A stretch of 64,000 nt of DNA from CAKZKT01 sp034434235. GTDB taxonomy: Bacteria > Chloroflexota > Anaerolineae > CG2-30-64-16. The translations under genes and the position numbers were made by a program. Under the pieces are notes generated by a model. That model had not been told where the DNA came from, ran no database searches, and worked only from the letters and a program-made list of their open reading frames with translations. The stretch spans positions 35,599 to 99,598 of the forward strand of contig DAOTZV010000088.1 in assembly GCA_034434235.1 (NCBI GenBank), in the 5' to 3' direction. This document shows, piece after piece, positions 17,240-25,626 of the stretch; position 1 is the stretch's first letter, and every line of letters begins with the position of its first letter.

Positions 17240-18247
17240 ATGCGTGGGCTTTCCAGAGGCTACTTTATTCGGCGCATCCTGATGTTTTTCCTGACCATCT
17301 GGTTAGGAGCCACGATCATCTTCATCATCCCGCGCCTGGCGCCCGGTGATCCGGTGGCCGCCATGATCAGCCGCATGATCAATCAATCGGGCTATATCGA
17401 AAATTCGGCCGAGCTGATCGCGGGCTGGCGCAAGAAGTTCGGCCTGGATGATCCCATGTACATCCAGTACCTGCGCTATCTGTGGAACATGATCCGCTTC
17501 GACATGGGCTATTCCCTATCGCAGTTTCCGCAGCCCGTCATCGCCACCCTGCGCCGGGGCCTGCCGTGGACGATCGGCCTGCTCAGCGTGGCCACCCTGC
17601 TCTCGTTCTTCTTCGGCAACCTGATCGGCGCGCTGCTCGGCTGGCGGCGGACGCCCAAATGGCTCAAGCGGATCTTGCCCCTCAGCCTGTCGTTCACCTC
17701 GATCCCGTTTTTCATGCTGGGGATCATCCTCATCTATATCTTTGCCTTCGGCCTGAACTGGTTCCCGTTTTCGAAGGGCTACAGCGACAGCACCCCGGGC
17801 CTGAATTGGAAGTTCATCGTAGACGTGATCTATCACGGCACCCTGCCGGCGCTGGCCATCGTGCTCACCTCGATGGGCGGCTGGGCGCTGGGCATGCGCG
17901 GCATGATGATCTCCATTGACAGCGAAGACTTCCTGATCCTGGCTCAGGCCAAAGGATTGCCGCCGCGCCGCATCTTCCTGTGGTATGCCGTGCGCAACGC
18001 GGTGTTGCCGCAATTCACGGCGTTGGCGCTGAGCCTCGGCGGGATCGTCGGCGGCTCGATCCTGGTGGAGTACATTTTTGCCTATCCGGGAATCGGCTAT
18101 CAATTCTATCAGGCCATCGTCAATCTGGACTATACGGTGATTCAGGGCGTGGCCTTTCTGCTCATCGTAGCAACCTCAACCATGGTCCTGATCATTGACC
18201 TGATCTATCCATTCCTTGATCCGCGCATTACCTATCAGAAGAAGTAG
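17240..18247 (+). CDS. Peptide ABC permease, DppB/OppB type
   Basis: A 335-residue permease with about six helices. It begins RRILMFFLTIWLGATIIFIIPRLAPGDPV, the canonical DppB/OppB opening. The EAA loop is visible as ILAQAKGLPPRRIFLWYAVRNAVLPQ (about 230-256). It forms one half of the membrane channel together with the DppC-type protein encoded next. Confidence 0.95.
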   Translation: MRGLSRGYFIRRILMFFLTIWLGATIIFIIPRLAPGDPVAAMISRMINQSGYIENSAELIAGWRKKFGLDDPMYIQYLRYLWNMIRFDMGYSLSQFPQPVIATLRRGLPWTIGLLSVATLLSFFFGNLIGALLGWRRTPKWLKRILPLSLSFTSIPFFMLGIILIYIFAFGLNWFPFSKGYSDSTPGLNWKFIVDVIYHGTLPALAIVLTSMGGWALGMRGMMISIDSEDFLILAQAKGLPPRRIFLWYAVRNAVLPQFTALALSLGGIVGGSILVEYIFAYPGIGYQFYQAIVNLDYTVIQGVAFLLIVATSTMVLIIDLIYPFLDPRITYQKK

Positions 18248-18348
18248 CGTTCCCCGTCTGACCAGAACGAAATGTTCCCGCATGGCATGAGTGCAGGATG
18301 CCGCTTCCTCTGGCGGCAGGAAAGACCGGGGAACCGGAGAGAAAAAGC

Positions 18349-19296
18349 ATGACGGAATCACAAGTCGTACAAATGCCGGGCGCGGCAACGCCGAAGCCGG
18401 TGAGAAAGATCAACCGCTGGGACAACCCCTGGTTGAACAGCAAGTTCCTGGTTGGCTCCGGCATGGTCTTGTTCATCGTCCTCCTGGGCGTTGTCGGCCC
18501 CCTCTTCTGGGACACGCGGTTGGCGCGCGTCGGCTCGGCCGAGCTGAACCTGCCGCCGATGGGCTTCACCGTGGAGGTGGACGGCATCAAATATGTCGGC
18601 ACTCCCAAGCATCCGCTGGGCACCGAGAGCAACGGCCGCGACATGCTGGCGTTGATCATCACCGGCGCGCCGATGTCGCTCCAGGTCGGCGTGATGGCCG
18701 CGCTGATCGGCATGGGGGTCGGCATCGTGCTCGGCTCCGCGGCCGGCTACCTGGGCGGCTGGGTGGACAACATCATCCGCACGGTCGCCGACTCGGTCAT
18801 CACCATCCCGGCGCTGGCCGTGCTGATCACCATCTCGGCCTATGTGCGCCAGATCGAGCTGAGCACCATGGCGCTGATCCTCTCGCTCTTTGCGTGGCCG
18901 GCGCCCACCCGTTTCGTGCGCGCCCAGGTCTTGACCTTGCGCGAGCGCGGCTACGTGCGCATGGCCCAGCTTTCGGGCGTGCCGCCGCTGGAGATCATGC
19001 TCAAGGAGATGGTGCCCAACATGCTCCCCTGGATCGCGGCCAGCTTGTCGGGCAACATCACCGGCGCGATCCTGGCCGCCTCGAGCCTGGAGGCGCTCGG
19101 CCTGGGGCCCACGCGCATCCCCACCCTCGGCATGACGATCTACTACGCGATCCGCGCGGTGGCCATGTTGCGCGGCATGTGGTGGTGGCTGGGCTTCCCC
19201 ATCCTCACGTTGACGATCATCTTCGTGGGCTTCTTCCTGATCGCCACCGGCCTGGATGAGATCGCCAACCCGCGGCTGAGAGGAGTGAAGTCATGA
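18349..19296 (+). CDS. Peptide ABC permease, DppC/OppC type
   Basis: A 315-residue permease, second half of the transporter channel. Near the N-terminus it has NPWLNSKFLVGSGMVLFIVL. The periplasmic-side motif HPLGTESNGRDMLALIITGA is typical of DppC. The coupling loop is YVRMAQLSGVPPLEIMLKEM. The ATG at 18349 follows GGAGAG; an upstream in-frame ATG at 18298 would add 17 residues of no family resemblance. The stop overlaps the next start in ATGA, so the ATPase is translationally coupled. Confidence 0.94.
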   Translation: MTESQVVQMPGAATPKPVRKINRWDNPWLNSKFLVGSGMVLFIVLLGVVGPLFWDTRLARVGSAELNLPPMGFTVEVDGIKYVGTPKHPLGTESNGRDMLALIITGAPMSLQVGVMAALIGMGVGIVLGSAAGYLGGWVDNIIRTVADSVITIPALAVLITISAYVRQIELSTMALILSLFAWPAPTRFVRAQVLTLRERGYVRMAQLSGVPPLEIMLKEMVPNMLPWIAASLSGNITGAILAASSLEALGLGPTRIPTLGMTIYYAIRAVAMLRGMWWWLGFPILTLTIIFVGFFLIATGLDEIANPRLRGVKS

Positions 19297-20318
19297 GCAC
19301 CCAGGGCACCACCCTCTATCCCGCGAGCACAGATCGGAACGGCCGGGAGGTCGTCCTGGACGTGCGCAACCTGCGCATCCACTACGAGACGCCGAAGGGA
19401 GATGTGATCGCCGTCAACGGCATCAGCTTCCAGGTCTACAAGGGCGAAATCGTCGGGCTGGTGGGCGAATCGGGGTGCGGCAAGACGACCGCGGCCATGG
19501 GCATCTTGCAGCTCGTCCCCTCCCCCGGCCGGATCCTGGGCGGCGAGATCCTCATCAACGGCCGGAGCTGGCTCGGCCTGAGCGAGAAGGAGCTGCGCGA
19601 GCGGCGCTGGCGCGAGCTGGCGCTCATCCCCCAGGGCGCCATGAACTCGCTCAACCCGGTCATGCGGGTGCGCGAGCAGATCGCCGACGCGATCGTGACG
19701 CACGAAGGGTATCAGCCGAAGGATCAGTTGAAGAAGCGCATCCTGGATCTCTTTGCGCTGGTAGGCCTTCCCCCGCGCGTGTACGACCTCTATCCGCACG
19801 AGCTGAGCGGCGGCATGAAGCAGCGCGCCTGTATCGCCATGGCCATCGCGCTCAACCCGCCCCTCATCATCGCCGACGAGCCCACCAGCGCGCTCGACGT
19901 GGTGGTGCAGCGCGTCGTCGCGCAGACGCTGCTCGACGTCAAAGAGCGCCTGGGCGTCTCGATGATCATGATCGGCCACGACATGGGCTTGCAGGCGCAG
20001 ATGGTGGACCGCATCATCGTGATGTACGCCGGCAACATCGTCGAGGTGACGCCGGTGGAGCCGGCCTTCTACAACCCGCTCCACCCGTATACCCAGCTCT
20101 TGATCTCGTCCATCCCCTCCATCAAGGAGCGCAAGCCGCTCAAAATCACCTCGGGACTCACGCACGACCTGCGCAATCCGCCGCCGGGCTGTTCGTTCCA
20201 GTTCCGCTGTCCGCACGTCATGGACATCTGCAAGCGCGTTCCGCCCGCGATGATCGAAAGAGAGCCGGATCATTGGGTGGCCTGCTATCTCTACGGCAAG
20301 GAGGAGAAGGAAGACTGA
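19293..20318 (+). CDS. Peptide ABC ATPase, DppD/OppD type
   Basis: A 341-residue ATPase. Walker A is GLVGESGCGKTTAAM, the Q-loop LALIPQGAMNSLNPV, the signature LSGGMKQRACIAMA, Walker B LIIADEPTSALDV and the H-loop IGHDMGLQ. The C-terminal oligopeptide-transporter extension has FRCPHVMDICKRVPP with the cysteines that hold an Fe-S cluster in some DppD/OppD proteins. It overlaps the upstream permease gene by 4 bp and is 2 bp from the next ATPase. Confidence 0.95.
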   Translation: MSTQGTTLYPASTDRNGREVVLDVRNLRIHYETPKGDVIAVNGISFQVYKGEIVGLVGESGCGKTTAAMGILQLVPSPGRILGGEILINGRSWLGLSEKELRERRWRELALIPQGAMNSLNPVMRVREQIADAIVTHEGYQPKDQLKKRILDLFALVGLPPRVYDLYPHELSGGMKQRACIAMAIALNPPLIIADEPTSALDVVVQRVVAQTLLDVKERLGVSMIMIGHDMGLQAQMVDRIIVMYAGNIVEVTPVEPAFYNPLHPYTQLLISSIPSIKERKPLKITSGLTHDLRNPPPGCSFQFRCPHVMDICKRVPPAMIEREPDHWVACYLYGKEEKED

Positions 20319-20320
20319 TT

Positions 20321-21301
20321 ATGGCCACGCCTTTGCTTGAGATCCGGAATGCAACCAAGATCTACGGCGGCGGTTTCCTCCAGCGCGGCAACCGCATCGT
20401 CGCCCTGCAAAACTTCTCGATGACGATCCCCGGCCAGCCGGCCGTCATCACGACGGTGGCCGGCGAAAGCGGCAGCGGCAAGACGACCCTGGCGAACGCC
20501 ATCCTGGGCTTCATCTCCCTCACCTCGGGGCAGATCCTCTACAAGGGACAGGACATCTCGACCCTGAAGGGCCGCGATGCCACGATGTATCGTCGCGAGG
20601 TCCAGGCGATCTTCCAGGACCCCTACGAGGTGTACAACCCGTTCTACCGCGTCAAGCACATCTACGACATGGTCATCTCGCACCTGAACCTGGGGTACAC
20701 GAAGGAGCAGGCGCGCGAGCTGATCGAGCAGTCGTTGCGGGTGGTGGGCCTGCGCGGGGAAGAGGTGTTGGAGAAGTATCCGCATCAGCTCAGCGGCGGC
20801 CAGCGCCAGCGCGTGATGGTGGCGCGCGCCTACATGATGAACCCGAAGCTGATCGTCGCGGACGAGCCGGTGTCGGCCGTGGACGCGTCGCTGCGCGCCA
20901 TGATCCTCGACGTGATGCTCAAGCTGCGCGATGAGCTGGGGGTGTCGTTCATCTACATCACGCACGACCTGAGCACCGCGTACCAGATCGGCGACAACAT
21001 CTTCGTCCTCTACCAGGGCTCGATCGCCGAATGCGGCCGCACGGTGGACGTGATCGAGCGGCCGCATCACCCCTACGTCCAGATGTTGATCGCCTCGGTG
21101 CCCGTGCCCGATCCAAAGGTCAAGTGGGGCACGTTGCTGGAAGGGGTGGCCGACGAGACCATGCGCTATAAGGTCGAGAGCGGCTGCCGCTTCTATCCGC
21201 GCTGTCCTCACCGCATGGATCGCTGCCTGGAGGCCATGCCGCCCCTCTACCCGGTGGGCGATCACGGCCAGCAGGCGGCCTGCTATCTGTTCGAGAAATA
21301 G
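20321..21301 (+). CDS. Peptide ABC ATPase, DppF/OppF type
   Basis: A 326-residue ATPase, partner of the preceding one. Walker A is VAGESGSGKTTLAN, the signature LSGGQRQRVMVARA, Walker B LIVADEPVSAVDA and the H-loop ITHDLSTA. The C-terminal CRFYPRCPHRMDRCLEAMPP is the oligopeptide ATPase tail with spaced cysteines. The start at 20321 is 2 bp after the upstream stop, with GGAGAAGGA ahead of it. It is the last gene of the operon, ending at a bidirectional palindrome. Confidence 0.95.
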   Translation: MATPLLEIRNATKIYGGGFLQRGNRIVALQNFSMTIPGQPAVITTVAGESGSGKTTLANAILGFISLTSGQILYKGQDISTLKGRDATMYRREVQAIFQDPYEVYNPFYRVKHIYDMVISHLNLGYTKEQARELIEQSLRVVGLRGEEVLEKYPHQLSGGQRQRVMVARAYMMNPKLIVADEPVSAVDASLRAMILDVMLKLRDELGVSFIYITHDLSTAYQIGDNIFVLYQGSIAECGRTVDVIERPHHPYVQMLIASVPVPDPKVKWGTLLEGVADETMRYKVESGCRFYPRCPHRMDRCLEAMPPLYPVGDHGQQAACYLFEK

Positions 21302-21305
21302 GCCA

Positions 21306-21341
21306 GTGCTGTAAGGCGAAATTCATTTCGCCTTACAGCAC
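21306..21341. terminator. 36-bp palindrome between convergent genes
   Basis: An uninterrupted inverted repeat: GTGCTGTAAGGCGAAATT at 21306-21323 pairs with 21324-21341. It is a member of the GAAATTCATTTC palindrome family, here flanked by longer arms. It lies between the stops of the ABC ATPase gene (21301) and the minus-strand membrane protein gene (21344), so it may end both transcripts. There is no T-run. Confidence 0.65.
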
Positions 21342-21343
21342 GG

Positions 21344-22048
21344 CTATTGCGCGTCCTCCGTCTGGATCCCCGCCAGCTCCACCACCAGCTTCAGCGCGTG
21401 CGCGCCGAGCATGATCACGATGCCCGGCCACGCGATGAGCAGCAGGATCGCCAACACCGCGCTCAAGCCGGTCAACAGGCCGGCGATTACGATGATCAGC
21501 GCGGAGAAGAGCGGATTCGCGAACGCCATCATCGCCGCGATCTTCAGCGCGGGCAAGACGGCCGGCTCCTTCATGCCCACCAGGACCGGAAAGGCGTAGA
21601 TCTGCACGGCGAGCCAGTAGGCCAGCAACACCGCGAACGGCAGCGCCAGGATCGCCAGGAGCGGTTCGGGCCGTCTGGCGTAGAAGCGGATGTTGAGGAA
21701 GAAGAGCACGTCGCCGGCGGCCAGCAGCGCGGCAAGCCCCAACGCCTTGCGCCAGTACTCGCGCAGGCCGTCGGTGAAGAAGCTGCGGTCCACGCGCAGG
21801 TCGCGCGCGGCGCGATGCGTCACGTTGGCCAGCGCGGCCGTGGCCGGCCCGGCCGGGATGAGGATCAGCGGCGCCAGCCACCAGGGGCCGAGCTGAAGTA
21901 TGGGCCACGCCAGAAACACGGCCGCAAACACGGCCGCGCCGATCAGGAAGCCGCCGGTCAACCACCACAGCAGGTTGACCCCCATCAGCAGGAACATCTC
22001 GTTGTAGAAACTGACCAGGCTTCGCCAGGCCACCAGAAAAGCGCGCAT
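21344..22048 (-). CDS. DUF624/YesL-like integral membrane protein
   Basis: A 234-residue protein with five or six hydrophobic helices. It carries WLTGGFLIGAAVFAAV, LIPAGPATAALANVTHRAARD and a charged SFFTDGLREYWRKALGLA loop. This layout and motif order resemble the DUF624 (YesL) family. YesL proteins often sit beside carbohydrate ABC transporters but have no defined activity. The ATG at 22048 gives a start directly before the first helix; longer in-frame extensions add no family sequence. Confidence 0.6.
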   Translation of the reverse strand: MRAFLVAWRSLVSFYNEMFLLMGVNLLWWLTGGFLIGAAVFAAVFLAWPILQLGPWWLAPLILIPAGPATAALANVTHRAARDLRVDRSFFTDGLREYWRKALGLAALLAAGDVLFFLNIRFYARRPEPLLAILALPFAVLLAYWLAVQIYAFPVLVGMKEPAVLPALKIAAMMAFANPLFSALIIVIAGLLTGLSAVLAILLLIAWPGIVIMLGAHALKLVVELAGIQTEDAQ

Positions 22049-22130
22049 GCGATACCTCGACAACGGATGGGAACGGATCCACGGATGGCGGCGGGCCGAA
22101 TTCCCCGGCACCGCCGCCGACAAAGTGCGG

Positions 22131-23219
22131 CTATCCTTCTGTGATGATGCTCTGCAAGAGCCGGGCGCACGCGACCATGTCGGCGATCGCGATGTGCTCG
22201 TTGTTCGTGTGCACCTCTTCCATGCCGGTGCTGAGCACCGCGCATAGCGTGCCGTGTTCGGCGTAGATGTTGCCGTCGGTGCCGCCGCCGCTGGCGCGCA
22301 GCACGGGCGTCAGGCCGATCCGCTCCATGGCCGCCATCGCCTTCGCCACGACGGGCGTCTCGGCGGTGAGGGCATAGCTGTTGTACGAGCGTTCGATCTT
22401 GACCTGCACCTGGGCAGAGTGGCGGGCCGCGGCCTCGTCGAACGCGGCCACCATCGCGGCGGTCTGGCGGGCCAGCTTCTCATCGTTGCGACTGCGCGCC
22501 TCGCCGCGCACCTCCACCTCGTCGGGCACGATGTTGGTGGCCACGCCGCCGTGGATGACGCCGATGTTGGCGGTCGTCTCTTCGTCAATGCGGCCCAGGG
22601 GCATGGCCGCAATCGCTTCGCTGGCCACGCGGATCGCGTTGATCCCCTTCTCGGGCTCGGCGCCGGCGTGCGCCTTGCGGCCGCGCACGACGAAGGTGAG
22701 GCGATCCTGGCTCGGCGCGCTGACGACGATGTGGTTGAGCGGCCCGCCCGAATCCAGGATGTAGCCCTGGCGGGCGCGCAGCCGGCGCTTGTCGAGCAGC
22801 TTCGCGCCGACCAGCCCCAGCTCTTCGCTGACGGTGATGACCACCTCCAGCGGCGGATGCGCCGCGCCGTCTTCGGCCAGCGACCGGATGATCTCCAGGA
22901 TGATGGCGACGCCCGATTTGTCGTCGCTGCCCAGGATCGTCGTGCCGTCGGAGTAGATGACGCCGTCCCGGATCTGCGGCTTGATGCCGGTATCCTTGCC
23001 GGCGGTGTCCATGTGCGCGCTGAGCATCAGCCAATCCCCCTGGCGGCCGACGGCCGGCCAGCGGCCGATCAGGTTGTGGTATTCGTCGCGCTCTACTTCG
23101 CCGCCCAGCGCGGCGAAGCGCCGGGCCAGCTCATCGGCGATGGCGCGCTCCTGCCCCGACGGGCTATCTATGGCGACCAGGTCGAGAAACGTGCGGACAA
23201 GGCGAGATTCGTTGATCAA
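22131..23219 (-). CDS. M20 family metallopeptidase, PepT-like
   Basis: A 362-residue zinc aminopeptidase/carboxypeptidase-like protein of the M20 family, closest in style to tripeptide aminopeptidase PepT. Metal and catalytic motifs are LSAHMDTAGKD (His, Asp), GSDDKSGVAI, TVSEELGLVGAK (catalytic and metal Glu) and LRASGGGTDGN. The dimerisation-lid domain (about 180-290) has GRKAHAGAEPEKGINAI. I start it at TTG 23219, which follows GAGG; a further 41-codon extension to ATG 23342 has no family resemblance. It may process peptides taken up by the adjacent transporter. Confidence 0.9.
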   Translation of the reverse strand: MINESRLVRTFLDLVAIDSPSGQERAIADELARRFAALGGEVERDEYHNLIGRWPAVGRQGDWLMLSAHMDTAGKDTGIKPQIRDGVIYSDGTTILGSDDKSGVAIILEIIRSLAEDGAAHPPLEVVITVSEELGLVGAKLLDKRRLRARQGYILDSGGPLNHIVVSAPSQDRLTFVVRGRKAHAGAEPEKGINAIRVASEAIAAMPLGRIDEETTANIGVIHGGVATNIVPDEVEVRGEARSRNDEKLARQTAAMVAAFDEAAARHSAQVQVKIERSYNSYALTAETPVVAKAMAAMERIGLTPVLRASGGGTDGNIYAEHGTLCAVLSTGMEEVHTNNEHIAIADMVACARLLQSIITEG

Positions 23220-23349
23220 AGGGCACCTCGGTTCGGTTTGGTGTGATGGGGAAAGACCCCGGCGCAATCGAGTGCATATTATACCATGCGGCCCAAAGCG
23301 AGAAATCGCGAATGCGCGCCGAACGAATTTCGAGAAGCGCAATCTCTCA

Positions 23350-23358
23350 TGCTATAAT
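23350..23358 (+). promoter_or_regulatory. Extended -10 promoter of the URO-D family gene
   Basis: TGCTATAAT is an extended -10 with a consensus hexamer at 23353-23358. It lies 25 bp before the start codon, leaving room for the AGGAGG-like ribosome site (CGGAGGA). No clear -35 is needed or seen. Confidence 0.6.
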
Positions 23359-23383
23359 CCGCCCCAACGGAGGACGGCACGAT

Positions 23384-24622
23384 ATGAACGATACGATCTC
23401 GCCCCGCGATCGGGCCGTGTTGCGTCAACTGGCCGGCCAGGTGGCCGAGCTGGCCGCGCGGCCGGTGGAACAGGAAAAGCGCGATCTGTGGTACCGCCAC
23501 AATGCCTTGCAACCGACGCGGCCCCTCGTCTTCTGCGACCCGGAACACGGCTGGCACGAGATCATCACGCCGGACGACCTGGCGTGCGAAGGGGAGCTGG
23601 CACGCGGCTGGGAGTTCCGCCTGCGCCAGGAGATCTTCTGGGGCGCGCAGATGCGCGACGATCGCGTCATCGAGCCGTTCTTCGACGTGCCCCATGTGCA
23701 CACGAACAGCGGCTGGGGCGTGCACGGCGAGAAGGTCGGCGGCCAGGACGGCGGCGCGTTCCACTGGATCTCGCCGATCCGGGACGAGGCCGACCTGGCG
23801 CGGCTGCGCTTTCCGCAGATCACGGTGGACTACGCGGAGACGGCCCGGCGCCGCGAGCTGGCCGAGGAGATCTTCGGCGACCTGCTGACGGTGCGCGTCA
23901 AGACGAGCTGGTTCTGGTCGCTGGGCCTGACGGCCACGCTGATGGAGCTGCGCGGGCTGGATCGCTTTATGCTCGACATGGTGGAGAACCCCGGCATCAT
24001 CCACCGCCTGATGGCGCACCTGCGCGATGGCACCCTCGCCATGCTGGACTACCTGGAGGCCAACGACCTCCTTTCGCTGAACAACGACGGCACGTATGTC
24101 GGTTCGGGCGGCTTCGGCTGGACGCACGAGCTGCCGCAACCCGATTTCGCCGGCCACGTGCGCACGCGCGATCTGTGGGCGCTGGGCGAAAGCCAGGAGA
24201 CGGTGGGCATCTCCCCGCGCATGTTCGAGGAATTCGTCCTGGCCTATCAGTTGCCGCTCCTGGAGCGCTTCGGGCTGATCTGCTACGGCTGCTGCGAGCC
24301 GTTGGACAAGCGTTGGCCCTACGTGCAACGCATCCCCCGATTGCGCCGGGTGTCGGTCTCGCCCTGGTCCGACCGGGCGCGCATGGCCGAATTGCTGGCC
24401 GATCGCTACATCTACTCGCTCAAGCCCACGCCGGTAGACCTGGCGTTGCCCGTCTTCGACGAAGAGCGCATCCGGGCCGACCTGCGCCAGACGCTGCGCA
24501 TCACGCGCGGCTGTCGCGTGGAGATCATCATGAAGGACAATCACACCATCGGCCGCGACCCGCGGCGGGTGATCCGTTGGGTGCAGATCGCGCGCGAGGA
24601 GGCCGAGGACGCGCCGGCCTGA
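23384..24622 (+). CDS. Uroporphyrinogen decarboxylase superfamily protein
   Basis: A 412-residue TIM-barrel protein of the URO-D/MtaA superfamily (COG0407-like). Matching segments are VENPGIIHRLMAHLRDGTLAM, the FEEFVLAYQLPLLERFG helix and LICYGCCEPLDKRW. Cysteines 3 and 4 residues apart in CYGCCEP recall the zinc-binding segment of methylcobalamin:CoM methyltransferases. It lacks other haem-pathway neighbours and is longer than HemE (about 350 aa), so a corrinoid methyltransferase or an uncharacterised sugar-linked role is more likely than haem synthesis. Confidence 0.75.
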   Translation: MNDTISPRDRAVLRQLAGQVAELAARPVEQEKRDLWYRHNALQPTRPLVFCDPEHGWHEIITPDDLACEGELARGWEFRLRQEIFWGAQMRDDRVIEPFFDVPHVHTNSGWGVHGEKVGGQDGGAFHWISPIRDEADLARLRFPQITVDYAETARRRELAEEIFGDLLTVRVKTSWFWSLGLTATLMELRGLDRFMLDMVENPGIIHRLMAHLRDGTLAMLDYLEANDLLSLNNDGTYVGSGGFGWTHELPQPDFAGHVRTRDLWALGESQETVGISPRMFEEFVLAYQLPLLERFGLICYGCCEPLDKRWPYVQRIPRLRRVSVSPWSDRARMAELLADRYIYSLKPTPVDLALPVFDEERIRADLRQTLRITRGCRVEIIMKDNHTIGRDPRRVIRWVQIAREEAEDAPA

Positions 24623-24650
24623 GGGCCGGCGCGCGGCGGAAGGACGGAGC

Positions 24651-25151
24651 ATGATTTCGGATTCGCCTTACGACAGCGCGGAGCTGGTGTTGGCGCCCTG
24701 GCAGGGCATGGCGGCGGCCGCGGCCGGCGGATGGCTGATGTTGGCCCTGCTCCAGCTCGTGGGTCCCGCGGCGCCGCTTTCGCCGGCCGACCTGTTGAGA
24801 CAGATCGGCGCGCTGGTGACGCCGGCCGGGGCCGCGGCCGACGTGCGGCTGGCGGCGGGCCTGGCGCTTCACCTGGCGGTCGCCGTGGCGTTGGGGCTGT
24901 TGTATGCCCTCAGCCAGCGGCTGATCCCCGACCGGGGGCTGATCGGAGTGGGCCTGCTCTTCGGGTTCGTCGTCTGGGTCGTCGGCAGCGTGATCCTGGG
25001 CCGGCTTTGGCCGGAGCCGCTGGGGGCCGCGCTGCGCTCCTGGCCGTGGCTGGCGGCGCATCTGGCGTTCGGCCTGACGCTGGCGGCCGTTGCCGTGGCG
25101 CAGGCGGGCCGACGCCGGGCGCAGAAGCGGCCGGCGGTCGTGCGCGATTGA
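24651..25151 (+). CDS. Small integral membrane protein of unknown function
   Basis: A 166-residue protein with four predicted helices (about 18-42, 66-86, 94-114, 128-146) and a basic tail (RRRAQKRP). I do not recognise a named family. The start follows AAGGACGGAG. It lies 28 bp after the URO-D gene and 36 bp before the DUF5989 gene on the same strand, so it may belong to either transcription unit. Confidence 0.6.
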   Translation: MISDSPYDSAELVLAPWQGMAAAAAGGWLMLALLQLVGPAAPLSPADLLRQIGALVTPAGAAADVRLAAGLALHLAVAVALGLLYALSQRLIPDRGLIGVGLLFGFVVWVVGSVILGRLWPEPLGAALRSWPWLAAHLAFGLTLAAVAVAQAGRRRAQKRPAVVRD

Positions 25152-25187
25152 TCGGCAGGCGGCCCATCGAATAAGGAGACGAATGAA

Positions 25188-25358
25188 ATGATCGCATTGC
25201 GCGGCATCGTGACGACGTTAGGGGAGCTGTTCCGGTTCCTGTGGAGCCGCCGGCTCTGGTGGCTGGCGCCGATGATCGTGGCCCTCCTGGTGTTCGCGGC
25301 GCTGATCGTGTTGGGCAGCGCGGCCGGCGTGGGGCCCTTCATCTACACGCTGTTTTGA
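25188..25358 (+). CDS. DUF5989-type small membrane protein
   Basis: A 56-residue protein starting at ATG 25188 after AAGGAG. It reads LGELFRFLWSRRLWWLAPM, then a single hydrophobic segment, then AGVGPFIYTLF. This is the DUF5989 pattern: a short amphipathic start, RRxWWLxP, one helix and PFIYTLF. In sequenced genomes DUF5989 genes commonly lie beside NodU/CmcH-type carbamoyltransferase genes, as here. The role is unknown; a membrane partner or anchor for the carbamoyltransferase is a fair inference. Confidence 0.82.
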   Translation: MIALRGIVTTLGELFRFLWSRRLWWLAPMIVALLVFAALIVLGSAAGVGPFIYTLF

Positions 25359-25368
25359 GGAGGCCACG

Positions 25369-25605
25369 GTGAAGCCATTTGTCGGCCGGCTGTGGCGCGG
25401 CTGGACGGAGATCGCAGGCTATTTCGGCGACTTCCAGGCGCGGCTGCTGTTGACCCTCTTCTACTTCACGGTCCTGGTGCCGTTCGCCCTCATCACGCGC
25501 CGGCTGGTAGACCCCTTGCGCCTGCGCCGGCCGCCGGCCGGCTCCAACTGGATCGCGCGTCCCCAGCACGACGCCGACCTGCGGGCAAGCCAGCAGCAGT
25601 TCTGA
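25369..25605 (+). CDS. Small one-helix membrane protein in the carbamoyltransferase cluster
   Basis: A 78-residue protein with a GTG start preceded by TGAGGAGG. Residues about 25-45 (ARLLLTLFYFTVLVPFALIT) form one membrane helix followed by a polar tail (LRRPPAGSNWIARPQHDADLR). It lies between the DUF5989 gene (10 bp away) and the carbamoyltransferase gene (21 bp away). In related clusters this slot is filled by a small membrane protein. I assign no family. Confidence 0.65.
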   Translation: MKPFVGRLWRGWTEIAGYFGDFQARLLLTLFYFTVLVPFALITRRLVDPLRLRRPPAGSNWIARPQHDADLRASQQQF

Positions 25606-25626
25606 AGACCGAAACGAGAACGCCTC